From assembly GCA_045124465.1 (NCBI GenBank), contig JBGVLV010000038.1, positions 1 through 56,360 of the forward strand: a stretch of 56,360 bases of DNA, written 5' to 3'. The DNA is from Scatosoma sp045124465. GTDB lineage: Bacteria; Bacillota; Clostridia; Christensenellales; Borkfalkiaceae. Under the pieces are notes generated by a model that was not told the DNA's origin, ran no database searches, and saw only the letters and a program-made list of their open reading frames with translations. Below are positions 38,546-47,397 of the stretch, in pieces. A program made the position numbers and the translations under genes. Positions within the stretch are counted from its first letter, which is position 1. Each line of letters begins with the position of its first letter.

Positions 38546-40969
38546 ATGGATTTCAGAGAATTTCTGCAAAAAAATATCGTATTACTCGACGGCGGCACGG
38601 GTACGCTGTTGCAGGAGGCGGGTCTGCCGCTCGGAGAATTGCCCGAGCGTTGGAACGTGAGCCGCGCGCAAACGCTCGTCGATATCCACCGCGGATACTT
38701 CGACGCGGGCAGTAACGTGGTCTGTACGAACACGTTCGGCGCGAACGCGCTCAAATTCGACGAAAAGGAACTCGAAGAGCTGGTCGCGGCGGCGGTGAAG
38801 AACGCGCGGACGGCGGCGGCGACGTCGAGCGGGAAACAGGAAAAATTCGTCGCGCTCGATATCGGTCCGACGGGGAAACTGTTGAAACCGTACGGCGATT
38901 TCGAGTTCGAAAAAGCGGTGGAAACGTTCGCGAAAACGGTGAAACTGGGCGTAAAATACGGGGTCGATCTCGTGCTGATCGAAACGATGGGCGATTCTTA
39001 CGAAACGAAAGCGGCTCTGCTCGCCGTCAAGGAGAACGGCGATCTGCCCGTACTCGTTTCCTGCGCGTTCGGCGGCGATAAAAAACTGATGACGGGCGCG
39101 TCGCCCGCCGCGATGACGGCTATGCTCGAAGGTATGGGCGCGGACGCGGTCGGCGCGAATTGTTCGCTCGGACCCAAACAGCTCGCGCCCGTGGTGGAGG
39201 AATTCCTCGCCCGCGCGAGCGTACCCGTACTCGTCAAGCCCAACGCCGGTCTGCCGCAAACGGAGAACGGGAAAACGTATTTCGACGTGGACGAGAAAGA
39301 GTTCGCGGAAACGCTCGCGGGATTTGCCAAGCGGGGCGCAAGGGTGCTGGGCGGCTGTTGCGGCACTACGCCCGCGTATATCCGCGAAACGGCGAAAGCG
39401 TTGCGGGGTCTTTCGCCGATCCCGATCGAGCAAAAGAATATCTCCTGCGTTTCGTCGTATACGCACGCGGTCGATCTCGATACCCCCGTTCTCATCGGCG
39501 AACGTATCAACCCCACGGGCAAGAAACGGTTTAAACAGGCGCTTTTGGACGGCGAAACCGATTACGCGCTCGGCGAGGCGATCGCGCAAAAGGAAAAGGG
39601 CGCGCATATCCTCGACGTCAACGTCGGTCTGCCCGGTATCGACGAACGCGCGACTCTTAAAACGTATGTCGAAAAGATACAGGCGGTCGTAAACCTGCCT
39701 TTGCAGATAGACACTTCCGACCCCGTCGCGCTCGAACGCGCGATGCGTACGTATAACGGCAAACCGCTCGTCAACTCGGTCAACGGCAAACGGGAGAGTA
39801 TGGAAACGGTGTTCCCGCTCGTGAAAAAATACGGCGGCGCGGTGGTCGCGCTCACGCTCGACGAAAACGGCATACCCGATACCGTCGAGGGCAGAGTGGC
39901 GATCGCCGAACGTATCGTGAAAAGAGCGGAGGAATACGGCATAGCCAAAAAGGATATCCTCGTCGATACCCTCACGATGTCCGTCGCGACGGATAAGAAC
40001 GCGGCGAACGCGACCCTCGGCGCGCTCAAAGCCGTCAAAGAACGGCTGGGCGTGCATACCGTACTCGGCGTGTCCAACGTGTCTTTCGGTCTGCCCGCCC
40101 GCGATACGGTGAACGCGGCGTTTTTCGCGTGCGCGCTCCAAAACGGTCTGACGGGCGCGATCGTCAACCCCTCGTCCGTGGAAATGGTCAAGACCTACCG
40201 CGCCTATCTCGCGCTTTGCGGCAAGGACGAAAATTGCGGGGAGTATATCCGTTTCGCGGCCGAGGTCTTGCCGACCGTGCAAACGCAGCCCGCCGCCGCG
40301 CCGACCGCGGCGAAAACGCAAACGGCGAACGGTACGCCTTTGAAAACGGCGATCGTACAAGGCCGTAAAGAAACCGCCGCCATCGCTTGCGAACAGGCGC
40401 TCGAAGCCCGTTCGCCGCTTGAAGTCATCGACGGCGAGATCGTGCCCGCGCTCGACGAAGTAGGCAGGGCGTACGAGGAAAAACGGGCGTATCTGCCCAA
40501 CCTTTTGATGAGCGCGGAGGCGGCGAAAAGCGCGTTCGAAAAGATAAAAACGTTCCTGCTCAAAACGGGCGGAACGCAGACGAAAAAATGTAAATTCGTC
40601 ATCGCGACCGTGAAAGGGGACATTCACGATATCGGAAAAAATATCGTCAAGACCTTGCTCGAAAATTACGGATTCGACGTCGTGGATCTGGGCAGGGACG
40701 TACCCGCGGAAACGGTCGTCGCGGCGGTGGAAGAGCATAAAGCCCCGCTCGTGGGGCTGTCGGCGCTGATGACGACCACCGTTCCGTCGATGGAAGAAAC
40801 GATCGCGCTGTTGCGGCAAAGAACGCCGTGGTGCAAGATCGTCGTGGGCGGCGCGGTGCTCAATGCGGACTACGCCGAAAAGATCGGCGCGGACGCGTAT
40901 GCGAAAGACGGTATGCAAACCGTCCGTTACGCCGAAAAAACGTACGCCGCAATATGCAAAAATAACTAA
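38546..40969 (+). CDS. metH: Cobalamin-dependent methionine synthase without activation domain
   Basis: From ATG 38546 the 807-residue enzyme has a homocysteine domain (residues 1-295, zinc Cys in VLGGCCGTTP), a pterin domain (about 315-590, GERINPTGKKRF), a cobalamin cap (about 625-690) and a Rossmann B12 domain with HDIGKNIV. It lacks the fourth, SAM-binding module, which is supplied by the preceding gene. It methylates homocysteine made, for example, by LuxS. AAGGATAATT lies ahead of the start. Confidence 0.95.
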   Translation: MDFREFLQKNIVLLDGGTGTLLQEAGLPLGELPERWNVSRAQTLVDIHRGYFDAGSNVVCTNTFGANALKFDEKELEELVAAAVKNARTAAATSSGKQEKFVALDIGPTGKLLKPYGDFEFEKAVETFAKTVKLGVKYGVDLVLIETMGDSYETKAALLAVKENGDLPVLVSCAFGGDKKLMTGASPAAMTAMLEGMGADAVGANCSLGPKQLAPVVEEFLARASVPVLVKPNAGLPQTENGKTYFDVDEKEFAETLAGFAKRGARVLGGCCGTTPAYIRETAKALRGLSPIPIEQKNISCVSSYTHAVDLDTPVLIGERINPTGKKRFKQALLDGETDYALGEAIAQKEKGAHILDVNVGLPGIDERATLKTYVEKIQAVVNLPLQIDTSDPVALERAMRTYNGKPLVNSVNGKRESMETVFPLVKKYGGAVVALTLDENGIPDTVEGRVAIAERIVKRAEEYGIAKKDILVDTLTMSVATDKNAANATLGALKAVKERLGVHTVLGVSNVSFGLPARDTVNAAFFACALQNGLTGAIVNPSSVEMVKTYRAYLALCGKDENCGEYIRFAAEVLPTVQTQPAAAPTAAKTQTANGTPLKTAIVQGRKETAAIACEQALEARSPLEVIDGEIVPALDEVGRAYEEKRAYLPNLLMSAEAAKSAFEKIKTFLLKTGGTQTKKCKFVIATVKGDIHDIGKNIVKTLLENYGFDVVDLGRDVPAETVVAAVEEHKAPLVGLSALMTTTVPSMEETIALLRQRTPWCKIVVGGAVLNADYAEKIGADAYAKDGMQTVRYAEKTYAAICKNN

Positions 40970-40970
40970 A

Positions 40971-40990
40971 TTATGCAATTTTTATGCAAT
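40971..40990. promoter_or_regulatory. Direct repeat TTATGCAAT, one helical turn apart
   Basis: TTATGCAAT occurs at 40971-40979 and 40982-40990, with a related ATATGCAAA just before, inside the metH end. This spacing suits side-by-side protein binding upstream of the arginine operon. Confidence 0.4.
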
Positions 40991-41032
40991 TATACGCTAT
41001 ATTCACAAAATATTCAGAATAAAATGAAAATA

Positions 41033-41088
41033 AATGTATAAAAAGGTTTGACAAGCGGAGAAATGGGGCGTATAATGAATGTATAAAA
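41033..41088 (+). promoter_or_regulatory. argG promoter flanked by an 11-bp direct repeat
   Basis: TTGACA (41048-41053), 17 bp, TATAAT (41071-41076). AATGTATAAAA occurs exactly at 41033-41043 and 41078-41088, one on each side of the promoter. ArgR boxes in Bacillota are AT-rich with similar half-sites, so arginine repression is a fair guess. Confidence 0.6.
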
Positions 41089-41131
41089 CGAATAGAAATG
41101 CAACGCAAAGGCGTTAAAGGAGATAAAAATT

Positions 41132-42358
41132 ATGGATAAAAAGGACATCAAGAAAGTAGTGCTCGCCTATTCGGGCGGTCTGGACACGTCGATCATCATT
41201 CCGTGGTTGAAAGAGAACTACAATAACTGCGAAGTGATCGCGGTCAGCGCGAACGTAGGTCAGGCGGACGAGTTGGAAGGCTTGGAAGAGAAAGCTTTGA
41301 AAACGGGCGCGTCCAAATTGTACGTCGAAGATCTGACGGACGAATTCGTAGACGATTACGTAGTGCCCACTATGATGGCGGGCGCGAAGTATGAAGAATA
41401 TCTGCTCGGTACGTCGTTTGCCCGTCCCGTCATCGCAAAGCGCATCGTCGAGATCGCGAAGAAAGAAGGCGCGGACGCTATCTGCCACGGCTGTACGGGT
41501 AAGGGTAACGATCAGGTGCGTTTCGAGCTTACCATCAAAGCTTTCGCGCCCGATATGCCCATCATCGCGCCTTGGAGAGAATGGTCGATCAAATCCCGTG
41601 AAGAGGAGATCGATTACGCGGAGGCGCACAACGTGCCTTTGAAGATCAACCGCGAAACCAACTATTCCAAAGACAAGAACCTTTGGCATTTGAGTCACGA
41701 AGGTCTTGACCTCGAAGACGCGGGCAACGAACCGCAGTACGAGAAAGAGGGATTCCTGGAACTGGGCGTATCGCCTTTGCAAGCGCCCGATAAACCCACG
41801 TATATCACGCTCGAATTCGAACAGGGTCGTCCCGTTGCGCTCGACGGCAAGAAGATGAGCGCGAAAGAGATCATTCTTGCGCTCAACGAAGTGGGCGGCA
41901 AGAACGGTATCGGACTTCTCGACATCGTAGAGAACAGACTTGTCGGTATGAAGTGCCGCGGCGTATACGAAACCCCCGGCGGCGAGATCTTGTACGCGGC
42001 GCACAGCTATCTCGAAACGCTCTGCCTCGACAAGTACACGGCGCACAAGAAACAGGAGCTTTCCGTATGCTTTGCGGAACTCGTTTACAACGGGCAATGG
42101 TTCACGCCCTTGCGCGAGGCGCTGTCGGCGTTCGTAGACAAAACGCAGGAACACGTGACGGGTAAAGTCAAGCTCAAACTTTATAAAGGCAATATCATCA
42201 AAGCGGGCGCTTGGAGCGACTATTCGTTGTATTCCGAAGAGATCGCGACCTTCGGCGAAGACCACGTTTACAACCAAGCGGACGCCACGGGCTTTATCAA
42301 CCTGTTCGGTTTGCCTGTTAAAGTGCAGGCGCAGGTCAACGAAAAAAACGCTAAATAA
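41132..42358 (+). CDS. argG: Argininosuccinate synthase
   Basis: The 408-residue enzyme joins citrulline and aspartate with ATP. The PP-loop is AYSGGLDTSI near the N-terminus; HGCTGKGNDQVRFE and EYLLGTSFARP are family segments. AAGGAGAT precedes ATG. It heads the arginine operon. Confidence 0.97.
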   Translation: MDKKDIKKVVLAYSGGLDTSIIIPWLKENYNNCEVIAVSANVGQADELEGLEEKALKTGASKLYVEDLTDEFVDDYVVPTMMAGAKYEEYLLGTSFARPVIAKRIVEIAKKEGADAICHGCTGKGNDQVRFELTIKAFAPDMPIIAPWREWSIKSREEEIDYAEAHNVPLKINRETNYSKDKNLWHLSHEGLDLEDAGNEPQYEKEGFLELGVSPLQAPDKPTYITLEFEQGRPVALDGKKMSAKEIILALNEVGGKNGIGLLDIVENRLVGMKCRGVYETPGGEILYAAHSYLETLCLDKYTAHKKQELSVCFAELVYNGQWFTPLREALSAFVDKTQEHVTGKVKLKLYKGNIIKAGAWSDYSLYSEEIATFGEDHVYNQADATGFINLFGLPVKVQAQVNEKNAK

Positions 42359-42360
42359 GA

Positions 42361-42550
42361 AAGGCTTATATACTTCGTAATACTTCGTCGAAGATGCGCT
42401 TTTCTCGCTCGTGTACGTTTAGTACATCTCGCGTCGAAAATGCTCCTTCTCCTTGTCTTACTCGCATCTAAGCCTTTCGACGAGTGGCGTACTGTATCTA
42501 AGCCTTTCGACGAGTAACGTACTGTATCTGACCCGTTCGACGGGTAGCGC
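42361..42550. repeat. Dispersed intergenic element, copy in the argG-argH gap
   Basis: The gap holds CTCGCGTCGAAAATGCTCCT (start 42428) and then two tandem units of about 32 bp ending CGACGAGT(GG/AA)CGTACTGTATC and a weaker third. The same sequence occurs twice in the argB-argD gap. The reverse strand would read VRYSSKGLDTV-like peptides, but no start or ribosome binding site supports translation. Confidence 0.75.
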
Positions 42551-42571
42551 AATAAAAACAAAAAAGGAAAA

Positions 42572-42601
42572 GCCTGTCGCGGAAAAAGCGCCGCGGCAGG
42601 C
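42572..42601 (+). promoter_or_regulatory. Hairpin just upstream of argH
   Basis: GCCTGTCGCGG (42572-42582) pairs with CCGCGGCAGGC (42591-42601), 11 bp with one wobble, 16 nt before the start. There is no T-run, so it is not a simple terminator; it may affect argH translation. Confidence 0.6.
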
Positions 42602-42617
42602 GAAATGTGTATTAAGT

Positions 42618-44000
42618 ATGGAAAAAATGTGGGCGGGAAGATTTCAAAAAACGCTCGATGAAAAGGCGGACGATTTCAATTCTTCCCTTCGGTTCGATCA
42701 CAGAATGTACGCGCAGGACATCAAAGGTTCGATGGCGCACGCCGCTATGCTTGCCAAACAGGGTATCTTGCCGCAGTCGGAAGTCGATCTCATCATCGAC
42801 GGACTGGAAAGTATCTTAAAAGACCTCGACGCGGGCAAACTCACGTTCGAAAACGGCGGGGAAGATATTCACATGTTCGTCGAGGCGGAGCTTACCAAGC
42901 GTATCGGCGACGCGGGCAAACGTTTGCATACGGCGCGCAGCCGTAACGACCAGGTCGCGCTCGATATCCGTCTGTATCTCCGCGACGAGGCAAAGACCGT
43001 GCTTTCGCTTATCAAAAACGTAGTGAAAGCGGTCGTGGACAAAGCGGAGGAGAACGCGGACGTCATCGCGCCCGCGTACACCCACCTGCAACGCGCCCAG
43101 CCCGTCAGTTTCGGTCATCAGCTTATGGCGTACGCGATGATGCTCCTGCGGGATATCGACCGTATACAGGACGCGGTGAAACGTATGAACTTCTCGCCGC
43201 TCGGCTCGTGCGCGCTCGCGGGTACGACCTATCCCACCGACCGTGCGTTCGTAGCTGAACGGCTCGGATTCGACGGCGTGACCGAGAACAGTATCGACGG
43301 CGTTTCCGACCGCGATTTCTGTCTGGAACTTATGAGCGACTTCGCGATCTTGATGATGCACCTGTCGCGGTTTTCGGAAGAAATAATCCTTTGGTCGAGC
43401 TGGGAGTTCAAGTTCGTTGAACTCGACGACGCTTACACGACGGGTTCGTCCATTATGCCCCAAAAGAAAAACCCCGATATGGCGGAGCTGATCCGCGGCA
43501 AGACGGGTCGGGTGTACGGCGATCTGATGGCGCTTTTGACCACGCTCAAAGGTCTGCCGCTTGCCTACAATAAAGATATGCAAGAGGACAAAGAGGCGAT
43601 ATTCGATTCTCTCGACACCGTGAAAATGTGTCTGGAAGTACTCGCGCCGATGGTCGCGACGATGAAAGTGATCAAGGAAAACGCCTACCGCGCGGCGCAA
43701 AAAGGTTTTATCAACGCCACCGACCTCGCCGACTATCTCACGAAGAAAGGTATGCCTTTCCGCGCGGCGTATAAGATCGTAGGGCAGATCGTCGCAAAGT
43801 GTATCGAAACGGGTCGCGTGTTGGACGATTTCCCGATAGAGGAATACAAAAAATACAGCGAGCTTTTCTCGCCCGATCTGTATACGGAAATATCGTTGGA
43901 AACGTGCGTGGAAAAGCGCAACTCGGCGGGCGGCGCAAGCCCCAAATCGGTGCGGGCGCAGATCGCCTCGGTACGCGCGAAGTTGCAAGACCTCGCATAA
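42618..44000 (+). CDS. argH: Argininosuccinate lyase
   Basis: The 460-residue enzyme releases arginine and fumarate. I chose ATG 42618 (MEKMWAGRF), because MWAGRF aligns with the usual N-terminus; the frame further upstream is repeat sequence. Motifs are HTARSRNDQVA, THLQRAQPVSFGH and the fumarase-family signature GSSIMPQKKNPD. No good ribosome binding site is seen. Confidence 0.95.
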   Translation: MEKMWAGRFQKTLDEKADDFNSSLRFDHRMYAQDIKGSMAHAAMLAKQGILPQSEVDLIIDGLESILKDLDAGKLTFENGGEDIHMFVEAELTKRIGDAGKRLHTARSRNDQVALDIRLYLRDEAKTVLSLIKNVVKAVVDKAEENADVIAPAYTHLQRAQPVSFGHQLMAYAMMLLRDIDRIQDAVKRMNFSPLGSCALAGTTYPTDRAFVAERLGFDGVTENSIDGVSDRDFCLELMSDFAILMMHLSRFSEEIILWSSWEFKFVELDDAYTTGSSIMPQKKNPDMAELIRGKTGRVYGDLMALLTTLKGLPLAYNKDMQEDKEAIFDSLDTVKMCLEVLAPMVATMKVIKENAYRAAQKGFINATDLADYLTKKGMPFRAAYKIVGQIVAKCIETGRVLDDFPIEEYKKYSELFSPDLYTEISLETCVEKRNSAGGASPKSVRAQIASVRAKLQDLA

Positions 44001-44018
44001 GGCGAAACAGGAGAAATT

Positions 44019-44948
44019 ATGAAAAAAGTATTTATCGACGGCAGCGCGGGAACGACGGGACTTCGGATCTACGAACGCCTTTCGCAGAGAACGGACGTAC
44101 GGCTTGTGACGTTACCCGAAAATTTACGCAAAGACCCCGCGGCGCGGAAAGACGCGTTGAACGGCGCGGACGTAGCGTTTTTGTGTCTGCCCGACGACGC
44201 GGCGAGAGAGGCGGCGTCGATGGTGGAGAATCCCGAAACTTGCGTCATAGACGCCAGCACGGCGCATAGAACTTTGCCCGACTGGGCGTACGGCTTTCCC
44301 GAACTTGGCGAAAACTTCGAAAAGAAGATACTCTCGTCCAAACGTATCGCCGTTCCCGGTTGTCACGCCAGCGGGTTCATCTCGCTCGTATACCCCCTCG
44401 TCGAGGCGGGACTGCTCAAAGCAGACGCGCTCCTCACCTGCCATTCCGTTACGGGCTATTCGGGCGGCGGCAAGAAGATGATCGCCGAGTACGAGAGCGC
44501 GGAAAGAGATCTGCTTTTGAACGCGCCCCGTCAGTACGGACTTACCCAACAGCATAAACATCTCAAAGAAATGAAAGGCATTTGCGGACTGGAAAACGCG
44601 CCCGTCTTTTGTCCTATCGTATCCGACTTTTACAGCGGTATGACGGTGACCGTTCCCCTGTTCAAAGCCCAACTCGGCGGCGCGGCGGCGGAGGATATCA
44701 AAGCGGTCTACGCGAAAAAATACGTCGGACCCGTCGTAAGTTACCGAGAAACGTTGGACGAAAACGGATTCCTGTCGGGACTGCAAGTAGGCGGCAAAGA
44801 CAGTATGAAAATTACGGTCGCGGGCAACGACGAACGTATTTTGCTCATCGCGGCGTACGATAATCTCGGCAAAGGCGCGAGCGGCGCGGCGGTCGAGTGT
44901 ATGAACCTCGCGATCGGTGCGGAAAGAACGGAAGGACTTGTATTATAA
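44019..44948 (+). CDS. argC: N-acetyl-gamma-glutamyl-phosphate reductase, type 2
   Basis: The 309-residue NADPH enzyme makes N-acetylglutamate semialdehyde. Its N-terminal VFIDGSAGTTGLRIYERL is typical of the shorter type 2 class, with the catalytic Cys in VPGCHASGF and His in QQHKHLKEM. AGGAGAAA lies before ATG, 18 nt after argH. Confidence 0.93.
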   Translation: MKKVFIDGSAGTTGLRIYERLSQRTDVRLVTLPENLRKDPAARKDALNGADVAFLCLPDDAAREAASMVENPETCVIDASTAHRTLPDWAYGFPELGENFEKKILSSKRIAVPGCHASGFISLVYPLVEAGLLKADALLTCHSVTGYSGGGKKMIAEYESAERDLLLNAPRQYGLTQQHKHLKEMKGICGLENAPVFCPIVSDFYSGMTVTVPLFKAQLGGAAAEDIKAVYAKKYVGPVVSYRETLDENGFLSGLQVGGKDSMKITVAGNDERILLIAAYDNLGKGASGAAVECMNLAIGAERTEGLVL

Positions 44949-44962
44949 AAAGGAAAAAAGTT

Positions 44963-46177
44963 ATGATAAAACAAATTCAGGGCGGCGTGTGCGCCGCAAA
45001 AGGTTTCACGGCGAACGGCGTGCATTGCGGGATTCGGAAGAATAAGACCAAGCGCGATCTCGCGCTCATTTACAGCGAAGTTCCCGCGAGCGCGGCGGCG
45101 GTGTATACGAAAAACCTCGTCAAGGGCGCGCCGCTTACGGTGACGAAAAACAATATCTCCGACGGCGTGGCGCAGGCGGTGATCTGCAACAGCGGCAACG
45201 CCAACACCTGCAACGCGAACGGTATCGAGATCGCGGAAAAGACTTGTAAGCTCGTAGCGGATAAGCTCGGCGTTTCCCAAACGGACGTCGTCGTAGCCTC
45301 GACGGGCGTCATCGGTCAACCTCTCGATATTACGCCCATTGCAAACGGTATCCCCGCTTTGGCGGCGGGGCTGGGCGCGCATAGCGATCTGGCTTGCGAA
45401 GGCATTATGACGACGGATACCGTCGTGAAAGAGATCGCCTTCGAATTTACCGCGGGCGGCAAGACCTGCCGTATCGGCGGTATCGCCAAGGGCAGCGGTA
45501 TGATCCACCCGAATATGGCGACGATGCTCGTATTCGTCACGACGGACTGTAAAATATCCGCGAAAATGCTGCAAAAAGCGCTTTCCGCGGACGTGGAAGA
45601 CTCTTTCAATATGGTCAGCGTGGACGGCGATACTTCGACGAACGATATGGTCAGCGTGCTTGCCAACGGTCTTGCGGGCAATGTGGAGATCGTAGCGGAA
45701 GGCGCGGACTACGACGAGTTCCGCAAAGCGCTCGCGGCGGTAACGCAATACCTTTGCCGCAGGATTGCGGGCGACGGCGAGGGCGCGACCAAGCTCCTCG
45801 AATGTAAGGTGAGCGGCGCGAAAGATACCGCGACGGCGAAAACGGTCGCGAAATCGGTGATCTGTTCTTCGTTGTTGAAAGCGGCTATGTTCGGCGCGGA
45901 CGCGAACTGGGGACGGGTGCTTTGCGCGATAGGGTATTCGGGCGCGGACGTGGACGTGAACAAGGTAGGCGTTTCTTTCCGTTCGGCGAAAGGGGAGATA
46001 TGCGTTTGCGTAAACGGCGCGGGCGTGGAGTTCTCCGAGGAAAAGGCGAAAGAGATCCTGCTCGAAAAAGAGATCGAGATCCTCGTTTCCCTTTGCGGCG
46101 GCGAGGCGTGCGCGACGGCTTGGGGTTGCGATCTTACGTACGACTACGTAAAGATCAACGGCGACTATCGGACTTGA
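44963..46177 (+). CDS. argJ: Bifunctional ornithine acetyltransferase/N-acetylglutamate synthase
   Basis: From ATG 44963 the 404-residue product self-cleaves into two chains before the Thr of HPNMATML. It recycles acetyl groups from acetylornithine to glutamate. Other family segments are CNSGNANTC, ASTGVIGQPL and the C-terminal DLTYDYVKINGDYRT. Since no argA or argE is here, the cyclic pathway is likely used. Confidence 0.96.
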   Translation: MIKQIQGGVCAAKGFTANGVHCGIRKNKTKRDLALIYSEVPASAAAVYTKNLVKGAPLTVTKNNISDGVAQAVICNSGNANTCNANGIEIAEKTCKLVADKLGVSQTDVVVASTGVIGQPLDITPIANGIPALAAGLGAHSDLACEGIMTTDTVVKEIAFEFTAGGKTCRIGGIAKGSGMIHPNMATMLVFVTTDCKISAKMLQKALSADVEDSFNMVSVDGDTSTNDMVSVLANGLAGNVEIVAEGADYDEFRKALAAVTQYLCRRIAGDGEGATKLLECKVSGAKDTATAKTVAKSVICSSLLKAAMFGADANWGRVLCAIGYSGADVDVNKVGVSFRSAKGEICVCVNGAGVEFSEEKAKEILLEKEIEILVSLCGGEACATAWGCDLTYDYVKINGDYRT

Positions 46178-46193
46178 TGGCAAGGAGGCTACT

Positions 46194-47060
46194 ATGGAAC
46201 TGACCAAAGCGCAGAGAGCGGAAATTTTGATACAGGCGCTCCCGTATATCCAAAAATACAACAATAAGATCATCGTCGTCAAATACGGCGGCAACGCGAT
46301 GATCAACGAGGAACTCAAAGAGGCGGTGATGGGCGATATCGTTCTGCTGTCCCTGATCGGTATCAAAGTCGTGCTCGTACACGGCGGCGGACCGGAGATC
46401 ACGGAAATGCTCGGCAAGATCGGCAAGAAATCGGAGTTCGTCAACGGACTTCGCGTGACCGATCAAGAGAGTATGGATATCGTGCAGATGGTGCTTGCGG
46501 GTAAAGTAAACAAGAACCTCGTCAATCTCTTGCAGAACAAGGGCGGCAAGGCGATCGGACTTTGCGGCGTAGACGGGCATATGATAAAAGCCCAAAAAGC
46601 GGACGAAAAACTCGGTTTCGTCGGCGACATCACCGACGTGAACGTTGCGCCTATTCTCGACGTACTCGAAAAAGGGTATATCCCCGTCGTTTCGACGATC
46701 GGTTACGACGAGGACGGCAACACCTACAATATCAACGCCGACACGGTAGCGGCGCGGCTCGCGGGCGAGCTGAAAGCGGAAAGCCTTATTTCGATGACCG
46801 ATATCGTCGGTCTGCTCCGCGACAAGGACGATCCGTCCACGCTCATTCCCAAAGTATACGTTTCCGACGCGCCCAAACTTATGCGCGACGGGATCATCAG
46901 CGGCGGTATGATCCCCAAAGTCAACTGTTGTATCGAGGCGATCCGTCGCGGCGTGGATAAAGTATTCATCATCGACGGGCGTATCCCGCACTCCATTCTC
47001 ATCGAAGTATTGACGGATGAGGGGGTTGGGACTATGTTTGTTTCCGGCAACCATATCTAA
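46194..47060 (+). CDS. argB: Acetylglutamate kinase
   Basis: The 288-residue kinase phosphorylates N-acetylglutamate. It shows VVKYGGNAM, VLVHGGGPEI and the late GGMIPKVNCC. The N-terminal extension (QRAEILIQALPYIQKYNNK) resembles arginine-sensitive hexameric forms, so feedback inhibition by arginine is possible. AAGGAGGCT precedes ATG. Confidence 0.96.
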   Translation: MELTKAQRAEILIQALPYIQKYNNKIIVVKYGGNAMINEELKEAVMGDIVLLSLIGIKVVLVHGGGPEITEMLGKIGKKSEFVNGLRVTDQESMDIVQMVLAGKVNKNLVNLLQNKGGKAIGLCGVDGHMIKAQKADEKLGFVGDITDVNVAPILDVLEKGYIPVVSTIGYDEDGNTYNINADTVAARLAGELKAESLISMTDIVGLLRDKDDPSTLIPKVYVSDAPKLMRDGIISGGMIPKVNCCIEAIRRGVDKVFIIDGRIPHSILIEVLTDEGVGTMFVSGNHI

Positions 47061-47061
47061 G

Positions 47062-47380
47062 AACGCTTTATATACGTCGCAATACTTCGTCGAGCTTGCG
47101 TTTTCCCTTGGTCACGTACGAATAAGTACGCTCCCGTCGGGAAATCCGCGCTCTCCTCGTCTTGCTCGTATCTAAACCGTTCGACGAGTAGCGTACTGTA
47201 TCGAACCTCGACGGGTGAGCGGTAGACGAGTAAACTCGCGTCGAAAATGCTCCTTCTCCTCGTCTTGCTCGTATCTAAACCGTTTGACGAGTAGCGTACT
47301 GTATCGAACTTCGACGGGCGTTCGAAAGTCCGTTCAACGGGCGGCGAAAACACTTTTAACGGGCGACCAAACCGATCTTG
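47062..47380. repeat. Dispersed intergenic element, two tandem copies in the argB-argD gap
   Basis: A 54-bp core occurs at 47153-47206 and 47256-47309 with one mismatch (CTCCTCGTCTTGCTCGTATC... to ...GTACTGTATCGAAC). A GTACG...GTACGCTCCCGTCGGG module (47115-47141) precedes it. The rest of this 337-bp gap is degenerate CGACGGG-type repeats; no gene is seen. Confidence 0.8.
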
Positions 47381-47397
47381 GTAAGGAAGAATAAAAA

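Noticed and set aside
38582..40978. Very long open frame antisense to metH, and similar ones antisense to ligA, the helicase gene and priA
   Set aside because: They mirror the high-GC codon bias of the real genes, are Arg-rich, lack ribosome binding sites and show no domains.
42440..42550. CRISPR-like array in the argG-argH gap
   Set aside because: Only two or three units, no unique spacers of regular size, and no cas genes.
42453..42617. N-terminal extension of argH through the repeat region
   Set aside because: It translates the intergenic repeat (YLSLSTSNVLYL type) and lies before the conserved MWAGRF start.
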